Source: Pholiota molesta (taxonomy: Eukaryota > Basidiomycota > Agaricomycetes > Agaricales > Strophariaceae). From it: a stretch of DNA of 64,000 nucleotides. Location of the stretch: positions 1 through 64,000 of the forward strand of contig JACGCK010000177.1 of assembly GCA_014925825.1 (NCBI GenBank), given 5' to 3'. Shown here piece after piece: positions 61,547 to 64,000 of this stretch; the first letter of the stretch is position 1, and every line of letters starts with the position of its first letter. The notes beneath the pieces are model-generated. The model saw only the letters and a program-made list of their open reading frames with translations. It had not been told where the DNA came from and made no database searches. The position numbers were made by a program, and so were the translations under genes.

Positions 61547-63249
61547 TTAAATATGTGGAATAAAAGAAGTCCATTCGATCGTTTGAAGGGCAGCAGGAGA
61601 TAGCGAGCGAAGGGATGTGAGGGAGATTGACAAGAGTACGATACGGGAAATGAAGTATAAAGGTAACATCATAAACAAGAAAGTCCTGAAGGTACTCTCC
61701 CAAGATGACTTTTTCCGATAGAAATATTCCCAGAGATTTAGAAATATAGGTCCCACCGTAATGATAGTCGCAGAAGCCCGCCAAAGCCACATCTCTGGCA
61801 CGGATGCAAAGTCGAGAAACCAGCTCGGGATCAGATGCACTAGCCCGAAGTGGACGCCGATAATTGTAGTCATCCCGTACACCGTCCTATCTTCCAGCGC
61901 GCGAGAGTAGAACATTGCCACGCGTAGATCTTCCGGTTCAAGATGCGGGTGGTCGTGGTCTACGACCTTGCCCAGGAGACGAAGCATGCCCTCGCTGAAG
62001 CGGAAGGGTATAATGTAAAGACCCATCCAGACCGGCGCAGAGGAGCCATGCTTAGACTTCTCAACGTATTCATGAACCTTGTGGTGTATATCGCGTTCCG
62101 ACTTGGCATTATCTGGAATCGAGGCCTTAGAATCCGCACGAAGATGAGCCACAGTTATTTTTGCCTCTTGCGCGCTCGAATAGCCGGAGATCTCGCGAAT
62201 TTCGCATTGTATATCGCTTTCCGGCTTGGAATTTTTGGGAATCGAGGTCTTCTCCGAGTTCGCTTGAACCACAACCATTTCTGCTTCTTTCGTTCTCGAA
62301 TTGTCAAATGTTTCTTGTGGAATTCGGCGCTTGATTTCAAGAAGCACTGGTCGGTCAACGTTTTGAGGTTTATGCCACCATAAACCATAGGTAATGCCAT
62401 TCAGCATCGCGAATCCCAATGTGACGACTTCGAGTTCGGTGACAGGAAGATGACTGAACCATCGCGTGATACACTGGGCAATGAACCACGTCGTTTGCAA
62501 GATAATCAGTGTTTTCGAAATGGCGTCGTTCTTGCTGCGGTCTTGAATGTCCTCTTCCGTGATGAGTGGTCGATCAACTTGTATAATTCTATTCTCCATG
62601 TTCCAACTGATGCCATGCTCTTCCCAATAGACGTTTAGTGTTTGGATTGGTCGGCCTCCTTCAGACAGCACGAACCCTCCCATCTGAAAGAAGAAACTGT
62701 GCGCGAGAGTCCATCGTGGTACCTCGTCGGCCTTCCATATGGGTGGCAGAGGGGAGTTTCGAAAACTTGCACGGATACTGCCAATAATAGAAGTGGGCCT
62801 CTGTGTTTCTTGGCCAAGTTCGTCTGCGCATCTCATATATAAGCCGTTCGTGTTTCTCTTGCTCAATATAATATATCAGGCTTACCTGTCGCCAGACTCG
62901 CATTGTAAATGTCCGCAATCTTCCTCGCGGCCAGCCGCTGCCTCAGCGCCCACGCCGTGATCGCCTCGGGCAGGAGCAGCGCGTACACCAGCATCGCGAA
63001 CTGGCTCTTGCAGCGCGTCCACGCGCCGTCCGTCGTCGCCGGGATATTCGGGTGCACCGCGGACCATGTGCACGCGAGGACGGTCGTGGAACAGCTGAGG
63101 AGGATGTCGCTGACGGCGCGCGCGCCCAGGTGGGCTTGCGTGTCGCGGGTGTCGAGAGCGAGACAGGCAGCAGGTGTGTCGGGCGGCGGGGAGAGCGGGA
63201 CGCTGCGGAGGGTGCGTATCAACGCGAAGAAGAGCAGGATAATGAGCAT
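61547..63249 (-). CDS. FACTW/FIPH family membrane protein, copy E (intact)
   Basis: Two exons (62886-63249 and 61547-62823) give 547 codons (546 aa). The signal-like start MLIILLFFALIRTLRS is followed by TVLACTWSAVHPNIPA, a slightly changed FACTW motif. Exon 2 has WTLAHSFFFQMGGFVLSEGG, DIQDRSKNDAISK, TELEVVTLGFAMLNGITYGL, LVHLIPSWFLDFAS and the end IEWTSFIPHI. The central loop contains an imperfect internal duplication (SEKTSIPKNSKPESDIQCEI and SKASIPDNAKSERDIHHKV), which makes it the longest intact copy. The first exon is distinctly GC-richer than the second. Confidence 0.85.
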
Positions 63250-64000
63250 GGGGCTCCTAGATGTATTGATAAGTGGATATTGTGTAAAGCTGTGGGTCTG
63301 CAGGGAGAAGTACTTCTCTACACCGAATCTGCACTAGTTATATCTTCAGTTATTGTTCGAATTCGTGCGTTGCTAACTTCCACGTATACAGCTGTGCCTA
63401 TCTTGGCTGCAGAGCTCTGCAGGACGACTGAACTGGATGCGCTAAACATAGGTGTTCCGAGGCATAGCTTTGATCTTCACATCCCAGGATTAAGACGAGG
63501 AAAGATGGTATGCTAAACAGCAGTAAATGATTGCTCGACTCGGAACTTTGAAGACTTGTCATGCATGTAATTTATGACCTGTACAATGTCAATAACGACG
63601 CGCGGATAGATATACTTATGGTATACTCGATTCCGTAGTTTGCCTGTGGACAGCCAATAGTATTATGATACGCATAACGTGGGTGTGCACCAGCGGCTAT
63701 TAATGCTTACCTCGTCTCGCGCCCGTCTGATTGGAGAGCAGCCTGTTTTGGGTACCGGTAGACCTTGATGTAAATGTATGCATACCACTGCGAACTTCCA
63801 CGCAGTGCCACGAAGGAGCCACGACGCTCTGCCAGAACCATTGAGTGCTAAAACCAAATCACCGGTGCAGCCATTTCATTTCAGCGCAGAAGCTTTGGCG
63901 ACATCCAGTCGCATTTCATTCAACTGCGGCGTTGCTAGTCACTAGTCAGATGGAACTTCGGAAGCACTGCCCTGTTCTTCTTCGTTCGACATTAAGTAGT
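63250..64000. other. right end, no gene seen
   Basis: Upstream region of copy E. Only short open frames without motifs. Confidence 0.4.

Overview
The window is nuclear DNA of a basidiomycete fungus, most likely an Agaricomycete (mushroom-forming). The genes are packed with short introns (mostly 48-75 nt, GT-AG), several exons are only 11-18 nt long, and the conserved genes (SET1, seryl-tRNA synthetase, JIP5/WDR55, antiquitin-type ALDH, GH1 beta-glucosidase) look fungal. The right third carries a multi-copy membrane protein family with FACTW and FIPH motifs that I associate with Agaricomycetes. I built exon chains by hand from splice signals and reading phase. Except where stated, every chain closes to a whole number of codons.

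Left part (1-33 kb): a Gfo/Idh/MocA oxidoreductase (-) faces a GH1 beta-glucosidase (+) across a 445-bp shared promoter. Next come a small membrane protein gene (-), cytosolic seryl-tRNA synthetase (+), a DXD glycosyltransferase (+), an F-box protein (+), a JIP5-like WD40 protein (+), an antiquitin-type aldehyde dehydrogenase (+) with a GC-AG intron, an unrecognised 378-aa protein (+), and an intron-containing tRNA-Asn(GTT). Long gene-poor stretches lie between them.

Middle (33-38.3 kb): a six-exon gene on the minus strand encodes a 1567-aa Set1-type histone H3K4 methyltransferase with a long proline-rich N-terminal half.

Right part (39-63.3 kb): five copies, all on the minus strand, of one paralogous membrane protein family. 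A, D and E are open. B is a decayed duplicate of A with at least three 1-nt deletions. C has one apparent 1-nt deletion in a homopolymer. A truncated first exon of a sixth copy lies at 42.3 kb. The stretch between copies A, B and C is a nest of non-autonomous DNA transposons: two related elements with GTGCGTGCA-rich ends (1.6 kb and 3.9 kb), a 1141-bp element with 420-bp terminal inverted repeats, an 823-bp TA-flanked element and a 306-bp MITE. Several insertion sites can be read from an empty paralogous site inside the same window. Among copies C, D and E are a short-chain dehydrogenase, an isopenicillin-N-synthase-like 2-oxoglutarate dioxygenase (plus a relic of a second copy) and an F-box protein.

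The most unusual material is the paralog array with its nested, self-dating transposon insertions (40.6-49.0 kb), especially the 1141-bp long-TIR element, whose arms carry nine copies of a GTGCGCG(TA)GAAA-type motif.
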